A stretch of 64,000 nucleotides of DNA from Desulfovibrionaceae bacterium. Its GTDB lineage: Bacteria; Desulfobacterota; Desulfovibrionia; Desulfovibrionales; Desulfovibrionaceae. Where the stretch lies: the NCBI GenBank assembly GCA_015709205.1, contig JACCQO010000018.1, forward strand, positions 1 to 64,000, in the 5' to 3' direction. Below, in pieces: positions 18,839-26,668 of the stretch. How positions within the stretch are numbered: the stretch's first letter is position 1; each line of letters begins with the position of its first letter. The notes under the pieces are model-generated. The model saw only the letters and a program-made list of their open reading frames with translations, was not told the origin of the DNA and searched no databases. A program made the translations under genes and the position numbers.

Positions 18839-19826
18839 AGGCCTGGATGATGCCCGCCACCAGCGGATGGCGGATCACGTCCTCCTCGCCGAAGGCCACG
18901 AACCCGATGCCCGGGACCTCGGCCAGCACGCTTCTGGCCTCGACCAGCCCGGAGCGCGGCGCGCCAGCGCCCCCGCCGGGGCCGGGCACGCAGGGCAGGT
19001 CGATCTGGGTCACGTCGCCGGTGATCACGGCCTTGGAGCCGAAGCCCATGCGCGTCAGGAACATCTTCATCTGTTCCGGCGTGGTGTTCTGGGCCTCGTC
19101 CAGGATGACGAAGGAGTCGTTGAGGGTCCGGCCGCGCATGAAGGCCAGGGGCGCGACCTCGATGATGCCTTCCTCGAGCATTTCGCCCACGCGGCGGAAG
19201 TCGAGCATGTCGTGCAGGGCGTCGTAGAGCGGGCGCAGGTAGGGATTGACCTTCTCGGCCAGGTCGCCGGGCAGGAAGCCCAGCCGCTCCCCGGCCTCCA
19301 CGGCCGGGCGGGTGAGCACGATGCGCTTGACCTTGCGCTCGTGCAGGTACTTCAGCGCCACGGCCACGGCCAGATAGGTCTTGCCCGTGCCCGCCGGGCC
19401 GATGCCGAAGACCATGTCGCGCTCCATCATGGCCCGCACGTAGGCGCGCTGCACGGCCGTGCGCGGGGCCACGGTCTTCTTCTGCGACACGCGCAGCTCG
19501 GACTGGCGGAAGGATTTGGTCAGGTCGGCCCCGGCCTCGCCCAGGAGCACGGACCAGCCCCGGTCGATGTCCTCGGAGAGCACGGGCCGCCCCTTGCGGA
19601 GCATGGCGTAGAGCTGGATGAGCAGATCGGCCACGCGCGCCACGGAGGCGTCGTCGCCGGCCAGGGTCAGCGAGCCCCCCCGCGAGACCAGCCGCACGCC
19701 GCTCAGGGCGCCGAGCCGTTCCAGATGGGCCCCGCCGGGCCCGAACAGGTCGCGCGCCAGTCCGGAATCGTCGAACTCCACGGTTCGCTCCACAGACACG
19801 GACGCTGCGCCGTTTCCGTCCATCAA
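18816..19826 (-). CDS. PhoH family P-loop ATPase
   Basis: A 336-residue cytosolic protein with an N-terminal KH-like segment and a PhoH ATPase domain: Walker A GPAGTGKT and Walker B VILDEAQN, followed by the family's [15 protein letters not shown] stretch. PhoH-like proteins are linked to RNA metabolism and often neighbour ybeY, as here. The start at 19826 has AGGGGG about ten bases upstream. First gene of an overlapping phoH-pgpH-ybeY unit. Confidence 0.93.
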   Translation of the reverse strand: MMDGNGAASVSVERTVEFDDSGLARDLFGPGGAHLERLGALSGVRLVSRGGSLTLAGDDASVARVADLLIQLYAMLRKGRPVLSEDIDRGWSVLLGEAGADLTKSFRQSELRVSQKKTVAPRTAVQRAYVRAMMERDMVFGIGPAGTGKTYLAVAVALKYLHERKVKRIVLTRPAVEAGERLGFLPGDLAEKVNPYLRPLYDALHDMLDFRRVGEMLEEGIIEVAPLAFMRGRTLNDSFVILDEAQNTTPEQMKMFLTRMGFGSKAVITGDVTQIDLPCVPGPGGGAGAPRSGLVEARSVLAEVPGIGFVAFGEEDVIRHPLVAGIIQAYERYEKV

Positions 19827-20048
19827 AGGCTATCCCCCTGTAAAAACAGAGAAAAAAATACTGCCTCGCCCCCGACCGTCCTTCGTACCCTTTTTTGCTT
19901 GCCCCGTCCAATGCCCTGCTGCTAGCGTTCTGGCCCCGGCGCGCGGCCGCACGGCCCGGCGCGCCGCACGACGCCCATTTCCGCCGCGCGCGGCACAGCT
20001 TCCCGGCGGCGCCTATTCCCGGCGGCGCCTTTTTCTCAAGGAGCGATC

Positions 20049-20321
20049 ATGGACTGGAGACTCTTCGCCACCACCTTCGGCACCCTCTTCCTGGCCGAGC
20101 TGGGCGACAAGACGCAGTTGGCCTGCATCCTGATGACCGCCAAGACCCAGAAGCCCCTCACGGTCTTCCTGGGCTCGGCCCTGGCCCTGGTGCTGGTCAG
20201 CCTGCTGGGGGTGCTCTTCGCCTCCTTCATCTGCAGGTACATCCCGGCCGACCTGGTCAAGAAGCTCGCGGCCGTGGCCTTCGTGGGCATCGGCGCGCTG
20301 ATGTTCTTCGACAAGCTCTAG
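20049..20321 (+). CDS. Half-size TMEM165/Gdt1 (UPF0016) family transporter
   Basis: A 90-residue integral membrane protein with three predicted helices and one copy of the family motif E-x-G-D-K-T (AELGDKTQLA). Full-length relatives carry two such halves and transport Mn2+ or Ca2+; single-half proteins are thought to pair up. No second half-gene is adjacent, so a homodimer is inferred. AAGGAG lies seven bases before the ATG. It is isolated, with phoH divergent upstream and the RqcH-like gene convergent 49 bp downstream. Confidence 0.88.
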   Translation: MDWRLFATTFGTLFLAELGDKTQLACILMTAKTQKPLTVFLGSALALVLVSLLGVLFASFICRYIPADLVKKLAAVAFVGIGALMFFDKL

Positions 20322-20370
20322 CCGCGCCGCGCGTCGTTCCACGCGTAGCCGTTCATCGCGCGCACAGCCG

Positions 20371-21897
20371 CTATTCCACGCGCAGACGCTCCTCCAGCGC
20401 GGGGTCCATGTCCACGCGCAGGGAGTGCAGCACCCTGTCCACGTGCACCGCCCCCTGGGGCGCGCCCTTGATCTTGCGCACGTCCTTGACCAGCGCGCAC
20501 ATCACGCGGCCCTTGGCCGAACCGTCCTGCCAGCTCTTGAGCGCGGCCAGCACCGCGGCCTGCTCCAGGGTGCGCCGAGGCACCTCCTGGCCCGGATGGT
20601 CGCGCTTGAGGATCAGGTGCGCGCCCGGGCCGTCCTCGGCGTGGAACCAGTAGTCGAAGGGCGAGGCCGATTCCCCGAGCATGCGGTGGTTGGCCGCGCT
20701 GTTCTTGCCGCGCAGCAGCAGAAAGCCGTCGTCGGAGCGGAAGCGATGTACGGCCGGGCCGGTGCGGGCCCGGACGCGCGGCCCTGCGGAACGGCCGGGC
20801 CGTTCCTGGCGCGGCGGCGGGGTGCGCGTGCCGTCGGCCAGCCCGTCCAGTTCCTCGCGAAGCCCGGCCGCGCGCGCCTCCAGGGCGGCCAGCCCGCGCC
20901 GCGCGCGCGCCGCCAGGCGGAAAAAGCGCGCCATGTTCTCCACCACGGTAAGGCTCGCGTCCAGCTCCACCGCCACGGGCGCGCCGTCCGGGCCCAGCCC
21001 CGCGGCGCGGTGCAGCCGCGCATTGGCGTCCAGCCCGTAGAGCGCGGCCTGCAGGGCGCGGCCCGCGCCCTCCAGTTCGGCCTGGACCGCCAGACGTTCG
21101 CGCTCGGCCTCCAGCTTGCGCAGGGTGCGGCGCACGCGCTTGGCGCGCGCGCGGGTCAGGTCCTCGGCCCCTCCGCTTCCGGCGCGGCGCTCGGCCCCGG
21201 TGCGCGGAAAGACCACGGCCTCGCCCCAAAAGGACGCGGCCTCCAGAAAGGTCTCGAAAACCCGCTCCTCCTCGCCGCACGCCAGGACCTCGGGCAGGGC
21301 CCAGGCCAGGCCGCGCACGGGCTCGCCGTCGCGCAGGTACACGCGCGGCGCGCCGCACGAGCCGCGCTCCAGGGCGCGCAGCAGCCCCGCGGCCCGGACC
21401 GGGTCCAGGGCCGCCAGGGTGGCGCGCAGGGGCGGCGAGACGTGCGGGTGCGCGCGCCAGACCTCGGGGTCCTCCAGCACGCGGGCAAGCTCCGGCCACA
21501 CGGGCTCGGCCCCGAAACCGGGGCCCAGTTCGTCCACGAGCTGCGGCCCGGCCTCCAGGTCCAGGACCAGGAAGCGGCCGTCCCCGGCCGTGAGCGACCA
21601 GGCCATGCGCCGCGAGCCCCGGTCCCACACGGGGTCCAGGAGCCTGCGCCCGGCCAGCCGCTTGCGCAGCCACATGATCGTGGCCCCGGGCTCGGGCGGG
21701 TTGGCGGGCTTGTAGTCGGAAAGGAAAAGCAGCCCCTCGCCCCGGCCCGTGGCCAGCACCAGATGGCGCTTGAAGGCGCGCGCGCCGAGCACGAGGACGA
21801 AGACCCCGGGCGCGGGGCCGAAGATCTTCTCCACGCGCTTGCCGGAGACGAGCGGCCCCAGTTCGCGGGCCAGGCAGTGGAAAAAGGTCGCTTCCAT
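20371..21897 (-). CDS. NFACT family protein (RqcH-like ribosome quality control factor)
   Basis: A 508-residue protein with the NFACT order: NFACT-N at the start (FFHCLARELGPLVSGKRVEKI), a central helical and coiled-coil part with many Arg/Leu/Glu residues (about 235-330), and the C-terminal NFACT-R/DUF814 domain (FDYWFHAEDGPGAHLILK). In Bacillus RqcH this protein adds C-terminal alanine tails to stalled nascent chains on free 50S subunits. A DR pair (in PVWDRGSRRMAW) may match the RqcH active site. The ATG at 21897 starts the conserved domain but has no clear Shine-Dalgarno. Confidence 0.85.
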   Translation of the reverse strand: MEATFFHCLARELGPLVSGKRVEKIFGPAPGVFVLVLGARAFKRHLVLATGRGEGLLFLSDYKPANPPEPGATIMWLRKRLAGRRLLDPVWDRGSRRMAWSLTAGDGRFLVLDLEAGPQLVDELGPGFGAEPVWPELARVLEDPEVWRAHPHVSPPLRATLAALDPVRAAGLLRALERGSCGAPRVYLRDGEPVRGLAWALPEVLACGEEERVFETFLEAASFWGEAVVFPRTGAERRAGSGGAEDLTRARAKRVRRTLRKLEAERERLAVQAELEGAGRALQAALYGLDANARLHRAAGLGPDGAPVAVELDASLTVVENMARFFRLAARARRGLAALEARAAGLREELDGLADGTRTPPPRQERPGRSAGPRVRARTGPAVHRFRSDDGFLLLRGKNSAANHRMLGESASPFDYWFHAEDGPGAHLILKRDHPGQEVPRRTLEQAAVLAALKSWQDGSAKGRVMCALVKDVRKIKGAPQGAVHVDRVLHSLRVDMDPALEERLRVE

Positions 21898-21976
21898 AAG
21901 GATAATAGGCGCAGGTCGGCCGGTTCCGGACCGGCGCGGGGTTCGTCGCGGGGTTCGGGGGGTGCGCCCGCCCCCC

Positions 21977-22007
21977 AAAGAAAAAGCCGCGGCCTAGGCC
22001 GCGGCTT
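21977..22007 (-). terminator. Intrinsic terminator of the dksA-type gene
   Basis: A perfect palindrome (21984-22007, arms AAGCCGCGGCCT and AGGCCGCGGCTT) is followed on the minus strand by TTTTTCTTT, about 50 bp past the stop codon of the DksA-type gene. Confidence 0.85.
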
Positions 22008-22054
22008 GCGGCCGGGGCGCCCCGGCCGAACGTCGTATCCCGAAGCCGGGGCGA

Positions 22055-22417
22055 CTAGTCGCCCCGCTGGTATTCCTCGTCTTCCTGTTTGCTCTTGCAG
22101 TTGATGCACAGCTTGGTCACGGGCCGCGCCTTGAGCCGGGGCACGCCGATGTCCTCGCCGCACTCCTCGCAGATGCCGTAGGTGCCGTCCTCCAGACGCC
22201 CCAGGGCGTCCTGGATCTTCTTGATCAGACGGCGCTCGCGGTCGCGGATGCGCAACGTGAAGGAGCGGTCGGACTCGGCCGTTGCGCGGTCCGCGGGATC
22301 GGCGAAGACCTCGCCGCTCTCCGTCATGTCCTCGATGGTCGCCTCGCCCTTCTGCAAAACCTCGTCGAGCATTTCGCCCAACATTTTGCGGAAGAAGTCG
22401 ATGTCCTTTTGTTCCAT
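22055..22417 (-). CDS. DksA/TraR family C4 zinc-finger transcription factor
   Basis: A 120-residue protein with an N-terminal coiled-coil region and a four-cysteine zinc finger (CEECG...CINC) at the C-terminus. DksA binds the RNA polymerase secondary channel with ppGpp and tunes rRNA, tRNA and amino-acid promoters. The start ATG at 22417 gives the usual length; a GTG at 22423 sits at better distance from AAGGAG and would add two residues. Codons further upstream are open but not conserved. A terminator follows. The neighbouring tRNA cluster would be a typical DksA-regulated target, but no link is shown. Confidence 0.92.
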   Translation of the reverse strand: MEQKDIDFFRKMLGEMLDEVLQKGEATIEDMTESGEVFADPADRATAESDRSFTLRIRDRERRLIKKIQDALGRLEDGTYGICEECGEDIGVPRLKARPVTKLCINCKSKQEDEEYQRGD

Positions 22418-22927
22418 GCTCACAGCATTCTCCTTGGTACGGCGGGCCGCCTCGACGTCCGGAGCCCTCTCTGGAATAAGAGCCATTGCCTAACTCAAAG
22501 GGGCGACAAAAGTAAAGTCCCGGACAGCCACTTTTTGCGCCTCGCCGGAACCCCCCCGTATCATGCGACAAACGACCTGCCGAACGGGACGCGCAGGCCA
22601 TGGCCCCACTATAGCGCTTCGTCGCGCCACGCACAAGAAACCCTCATGTGATATCGGCAACCCACTGGAAACACTCCAGCCGCACCCATTTCGAACGCGT
22701 CCGGCCGGTCCTTCCACGAGACCGATCCGCTTCCGAAGGCCGCGCCGCGCGCCGCGTACGCCCGCTTCAGGGGGATCGCGAGCACCCCGTCCCGGAGCCG
22801 GACGCCGACGGCGGACGCGACCGTGAAAGCCCCCCTGAAAGCGGCCAGGAAGGGCAAGCGACCGGAGCGACCGGCAGATGCAAGCGGCCGCGCGGACCGA
22901 AAAATTCCACCCCCGTTTCATTGCCCC
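22418..22927. other. Intergenic stretch with no supported gene
   Basis: About 510 bp between the dksA-type gene and the tRNA promoter. Open frames exist on both strands but none has a recognisable domain or a convincing ribosome binding site. Inverted segments around 22768-22778 and 22828-22846 (GCTTCAGGGGG and CCCCCTGAAAGC) could fold into an RNA, but I cannot assign one. Confidence 0.4.
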
Positions 22928-22956
22928 TTGACAGGTCCGGCCCTGGCGGATAAATA
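22928..22956 (+). promoter_or_regulatory. Promoter of the tRNA cluster
   Basis: A perfect TTGACA (22928-22933) is followed after 15-17 nt by GATAAATA, giving a transcription start just before the first tRNA-Gly. The spacing and AT content fit a sigma-70 stable-RNA promoter. Confidence 0.7.
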
Positions 22957-22973
22957 ACGCTCCTCCTGAACGA

Positions 22974-23048
<75 letters not shown>

Positions 23049-23055
23049 GTTTTCA

Positions 23056-23130
<75 letters not shown>

Positions 23131-23132
23131 GG

Positions 23133-23210
<78 letters not shown>

Positions 23211-23218
23211 CCGACACC

Positions 23219-23244
23219 AAAGCCGGCCTCGCGCCGGCTTTTTT
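23219..23244 (+). terminator. Terminator of the tRNA cluster
   Basis: A 7-bp stem AGCCGGC/GCCGGCT with loop CTCGC is followed by a run of six T, nine bases after the CCA of the last tRNA. Confidence 0.88.
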
Positions 23245-23380
23245 CATGACCTCCGGACGGCCGCCGCGCCCGGCCCGGCCAGCGCCGCGCCGCCGGTCCG
23301 GGCTCCCACGGCACGCGGCCCGGCGCACCCGCACGGCGCACAGGTTTGCACACCACGCCAGTATGCTATAAGGATACGCC

Positions 23381-24166
23381 ATGCCGAATCCGACCCCCCA
23401 ACAACTCCAGTCCGCCTCCCTGGACGACCTGCTCGCCCTGGCCTCCGGCCGTTTCGAGGTCGTCTTCGAACCCGTGGCCGTGGACGGCCACAGGCTCGAT
23501 ATCGTCCAGATCGCGGACATGTCCGCCTACGTGGACCGGCTCGTGGCCGCGGCCAAGGCCGGAGAGAGCGTGAGCCTGCCCTTCTGGGCCAAGCTCTGGC
23601 CCTCGAACATCATCCTCGCCTACTATCTGAACCGGATGGAACTCGCCCCGGGCGCGCGCGTGCTGGAGATCGGCGCGGGCGGCGGCCTGGCCGGGCTGGT
23701 CACGGCCCTGCGCGGCGCGCCCACCGTGCTCTCGGACGTGGACGACAACGCCCTGCTCTTCTGCCGCATCAACGCCCTGAAGAACGGCCTGGGCGACGCG
23801 GTCGAGGTGCGCCGGGTGGACTTCACCACTGAGCGGCCCGAGGACCGCTTCGAGTACGTCGTGGGCTGCGAGGTGCTCTACCAGGAGGACGTCTACCGGC
23901 CCCTGGTCAAGTTCCTGGCCCACACCCTGGCCCCGACGCCCGGCAGCCAGGTGGTGCTGGCCCGCGACTACGCGCGCAGGGCCCGCAGGTTCTTCAAGCT
24001 CGCGGACAGGGATTTCGCCATCACCGAGAAGACCATCGGCTGCAAGGCCGCGGGCGAAAGCGGCGAGCCCGAGCGCCACCTCATCTGTATCAGCCGCCTG
24101 ACCCCGCGCCGGGGCCAGGCGGAACGGGAGCGGCCCGAACCGGACCACGCGGGAGGCGACGCATGA
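23381..24166 (+). CDS. Class I SAM-dependent methyltransferase (METTL21/ETFB-KMT-like)
   Basis: A 261-residue Rossmann methyltransferase. SAM motif I is VLEIGAGGGLAGL (about residue 92), acidic motif II is LSDVDDNALLFC, and a post-I segment with YVVGCEVLYQEDVY follows, as in the Methyltransf_16 group whose eukaryotic members methylate lysines in proteins such as ETF-beta or translation factors. The substrate here is unknown. The gene overlaps the following YcaO gene (ATGA), implying coupled translation and perhaps a shared protein target. The 170-bp gap behind the tRNA terminator holds no clear promoter. Confidence 0.85.
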   Translation: MPNPTPQQLQSASLDDLLALASGRFEVVFEPVAVDGHRLDIVQIADMSAYVDRLVAAAKAGESVSLPFWAKLWPSNIILAYYLNRMELAPGARVLEIGAGGGLAGLVTALRGAPTVLSDVDDNALLFCRINALKNGLGDAVEVRRVDFTTERPEDRFEYVVGCEVLYQEDVYRPLVKFLAHTLAPTPGSQVVLARDYARRARRFFKLADRDFAITEKTIGCKAAGESGEPERHLICISRLTPRRGQAERERPEPDHAGGDA

Positions 24167-25902
24167 TCGCCTTCAAGCACTGTCCCAAGGCCTACACCAC
24201 GGACCTGGACAAGGCCGCGCCCCCGGAGGCCACCGTGGCCCGGGCCAAGGCCGCCTTCGGCGCGCGCGGCGCGGACATCCTGGCCGAGGTGCGCCGCACG
24301 GACACGGGCCGCTTGGGCATTCCCGTGTTCGTGGCCGAATGCGGCGCAGGCGCGCGGCGGATCATGCCCACGCGCAAGCAGATGGGCAAAGGAGCCTCCC
24401 CGGCCCAGGCCGAGGCCTCGGCGCTCATGGAGCTGGTGGAGCGCTACAGCTTCTTCCACTTCTGGAACACGGAAGAGCACTTCGAGCGGGCCACGTGGTC
24501 CGAGGCCGCGGCGCGCTGGCCCGAAGATATCCTGCCCATCGAACGCATGCTCCAATCCGTGCACGAGGAACTGGATCCGGCCGAGGCCGCGCGCGTGCTC
24601 GACCTGGTGCGCTGGCGCTTCTGCCCGGCCCTGGACGTGCACGAGAACCGCACCGTGCGCCTGCCCCTGGACTGGTTCAAGAAGCTCAGCGAATTCAACG
24701 GCTCCTCGGCGGGGAACACGCCCGAGGAGTCCGTGCTCCAGGGCGCGTGCGAGCTGGTCGAGCGCCACGTCAGCGACATCGCCGACGCCGCCCGCCCCGA
24801 GCTGCCGACCATCGACCCGGCCTCGTGCGACGACCCGGTCTTCCGCCGCCTGCTGCGCTGCTACGAGCAAAACGGCGTGCAGGTGCTGCTCAAGGACCTG
24901 AGCATGGGCATGCCCGTGCCCACGGTGGCCGCCCTGGCCATGGACCCGTCCACCTTCCCGGGCCTGTCCGAGATCGTCTTCACCGCGGGCACGGCGACCA
25001 CGCCGGTCAAGGCCGCCATCCGCGCCCTGACCGAGGTGGCCCAGCTCGGCGGCGACTTCTCCACCGGCTCGGTCTACGAGGCCTCGGGGCTCTCCAAGTT
25101 CACCGAACCGCGCCAGGCCGACTGGCTGCGCGCCGGGCCCGTGACGCCGCTCGCCGCCCTGCCCGACGGCGGCCATGCCGACATCCTCGACGAGCTGACG
25201 GCCCTGGCCCGCGGCCTGGACGAGCGCGGCTACCGGCTCTACGCCGTGGACACCTCCAGCCCGGACCTGGACGGCCTGGCCGCCAACTACAACATCGTGC
25301 CCGGCCTGCGCTTCCGCGAACGCGACCGCCACGCCAGCCTGGGGCTCTTCGTGGGCCGCATCCTGGCCGAGGAGGCCGAAGAGGCCGAAGCCGAGGCCGG
25401 ACTCGCCGTGCTCGAGGAGGTCTACGGGCCCGAGGCGCACTTCCTGCCCTTCTTCCGGGGGCTGCTGGCCCTGCGCACGGGCGATCCGGCCACGGCCCTG
25501 GCGGCCTTCGACGCGGCCGAGCCCCTGCAGCCCGACGCCGCCAACCGCGCCCTGGCCGCCTTCTACGCGGGCTACTGCGCCACGAGCCTCGGGGACTGGC
25601 GCGGGGCCGAGGAGCCGCTGACCCGGGCCATCGGGCTGGACGGCGAGGTCAAGGAATACCACAACCTGCGCGGGGTGGCGCGCTTCAAGCAGCAGCGCTA
25701 CGCCGAGGCCGCGCGGGACTTCTCCCGCGCCCTGGACATCGACCGCGGCTCGGTCATGGACCTGGCCAACCTGGGGGTGTGCCACAAGTTCCTTGGCGAC
25801 GCGAACAAGGCCCGGGACTACCTGGAGACCGCCCTGGAGCTGGACCCCTCCCTGGACTTCGCGCGTGCCCATCTGGACGAACTGCTGGGCGGCGCGGCCT
25901 GA
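24163..25902 (+). CDS. YcaO-like protein with C-terminal TPR domain
   Basis: A 579-residue protein. The YcaO domain (about 1-370) keeps the ATP-binding acidic motifs: EASALMELVERYS near residue 85 and QGACELVERHVSDI near 195. YcaO enzymes activate peptide amides with ATP for cyclodehydration or thioamidation. The C-terminal 200 residues form TPR-like helices (for example YHNLRGVARFKQQRYAEAARDF) in place of the proline-rich tail of azoline-forming YcaOs. No precursor peptide or partner cyclodehydratase is visible nearby. Its start overlaps the methyltransferase stop. The position directly upstream of dsrC suggests a role tied to sulfur metabolism, which is inference. Confidence 0.88.
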   Translation: MIAFKHCPKAYTTDLDKAAPPEATVARAKAAFGARGADILAEVRRTDTGRLGIPVFVAECGAGARRIMPTRKQMGKGASPAQAEASALMELVERYSFFHFWNTEEHFERATWSEAAARWPEDILPIERMLQSVHEELDPAEAARVLDLVRWRFCPALDVHENRTVRLPLDWFKKLSEFNGSSAGNTPEESVLQGACELVERHVSDIADAARPELPTIDPASCDDPVFRRLLRCYEQNGVQVLLKDLSMGMPVPTVAALAMDPSTFPGLSEIVFTAGTATTPVKAAIRALTEVAQLGGDFSTGSVYEASGLSKFTEPRQADWLRAGPVTPLAALPDGGHADILDELTALARGLDERGYRLYAVDTSSPDLDGLAANYNIVPGLRFRERDRHASLGLFVGRILAEEAEEAEAEAGLAVLEEVYGPEAHFLPFFRGLLALRTGDPATALAAFDAAEPLQPDAANRALAAFYAGYCATSLGDWRGAEEPLTRAIGLDGEVKEYHNLRGVARFKQQRYAEAARDFSRALDIDRGSVMDLANLGVCHKFLGDANKARDYLETALELDPSLDFARAHLDELLGGAA

Positions 25903-25965
25903 CCGGCCGCGGCTTCCCGACCCTCCGAAACCACGGCGAGCAAAGGCCGTTACGGGAAAAACCCA

Positions 25966-25995
25966 TTGACAAAATCCCTGCAGACTGGGTAGGGA
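25966..25995 (+). promoter_or_regulatory. Candidate distal dsrC promoter
   Basis: A perfect TTGACA (25966-25971) followed after 18 nt by TAGGGA. The -35 box is ideal and the -10 box weak. It lies about 180 bp upstream of dsrC. Confidence 0.5.
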
Positions 25996-26037
25996 TGGAA
26001 ATCCCGACGGGTGGAATTTGTGGAGTCCAACGGAGTT

Positions 26038-26056
26038 AACAGCGGATCGCTGTTTT
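26038..26056 (+). terminator. Small terminator-like hairpin in the dsrC leader
   Basis: A 7-bp stem AACAGCG/CGCTGTT with a GAT loop runs into TTTT. It separates the two candidate dsrC promoters and could attenuate transcripts from the distal one or from the YcaO gene. Confidence 0.45.
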
Positions 26057-26079
26057 CATACCGCCCCCTGCGGGGCCGT

Positions 26080-26109
26080 TTGACAGAGGCAAGCCTAAAC
26101 TCTTAATGA
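26080..26109 (+). promoter_or_regulatory. Candidate proximal dsrC promoter
   Basis: A second perfect TTGACA (26080-26085), with CTTAAT at 16 nt or TAATGA at 18 nt. It would give a leader of about 35 nt containing TTAAGGAGG, a near-perfect ribosome binding site for dsrC. Confidence 0.6.
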
Positions 26110-26149
26110 AGAGTGCTGAACCAATTGCACACCTTAAGGAGGTTCTCAC

Positions 26150-26467
26150 ATGGCGGTTGTTGAATTCAAAGGCAAAACGTTTGACGTGGACGAAGACGGC
26201 TTCCTCCAGAAATTCGAAGACTGGAGCGAAGAGTGGGTCGAGTACGTCAAGGAGTCCGAGGGCATCAAGGAGCTGACCGAGGAGCACCGCAAGGTCCTCG
26301 AGTTCCTGCAGGACTACTACAAGAAGAACGGCATCGCCCCGATGGTGCGCATTCTTTCCAAGGTGACCGGCTTCAAGCTGAAGCACATCTACGAGTTGTT
26401 CCCGTCCGGACCGGGCAAGGGAGCATGTAAGATGGCCGGCCTGCCCAAGCCCACCGGCTGCGTCTAA
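26150..26467 (+). CDS. dsrC: DsrC, sulfur-relay protein of dissimilatory sulfite reduction
   Basis: The 105-residue DsrC carries sulfite-derived sulfur from DsrAB as a trisulfide, which the DsrMKJOP membrane complex then reduces. The flexible C-terminal arm with the two essential cysteines (Cys93 in GACKMAG and Cys104 in PTGCV) is intact, distinguishing it from TusE-type relatives that keep one. Codon use is clean and AAGGAGG precedes the ATG, consistent with very high expression. It stands alone, without dsrAB, between candidate promoters and a strong terminator. It is the best marker that this organism respires sulfate or sulfite. Confidence 0.97.
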   Translation: MAVVEFKGKTFDVDEDGFLQKFEDWSEEWVEYVKESEGIKELTEEHRKVLEFLQDYYKKNGIAPMVRILSKVTGFKLKHIYELFPSGPGKGACKMAGLPKPTGCV

Positions 26468-26492
26468 ACCGCGCATTCGCACAGGGTATCAG

Positions 26493-26522
26493 ACGGGGAC
26501 CGTTCGCGGTCCCCGTTTTTTT
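26493..26522 (+). terminator. Strong intrinsic terminator of dsrC
   Basis: A perfect 10-bp stem ACGGGGACCG/CGGTCCCCGT closed by a stable TTCG tetraloop and followed by seven T. It lies 25 bp past the dsrC stop codon. Confidence 0.95.
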
Positions 26523-26587
26523 GTCGCGCGCGCCGGGCACGCCGCCCCCCCTGGCCCCGCGCGCGCCCGCCTCCGCCCGAACGCCCG

Positions 26588-26612
26588 AAAAAAAGACCGG
26601 GCCCGCCCGGTC
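26588..26612 (-). terminator. Intrinsic terminator of the zinc-knuckle TPR gene
   Basis: On the minus strand a GACCGGG/CCCGGTC stem with a CGGG loop is followed by seven T, 57 bp past the stop codon. It faces the dsrC terminator, so the two convergent genes are insulated. Confidence 0.85.
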
Positions 26613-26668
26613 CACGCCTCCCTCCGCCCTTCCGACGCACCGCGCAGGCGCGCACCGCCCGCCGCGCC

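Noticed and set aside
22609-22857. Minus-strand 82-codon frame in the gap before the tRNAs
   Set aside because: No ribosome binding site, no recognisable family and unusual composition; kept as intergenic.
22418-22927. 6S RNA, SRP RNA or tmRNA
   Set aside because: A partial inverted repeat exists but no diagnostic motif of these RNAs was seen.
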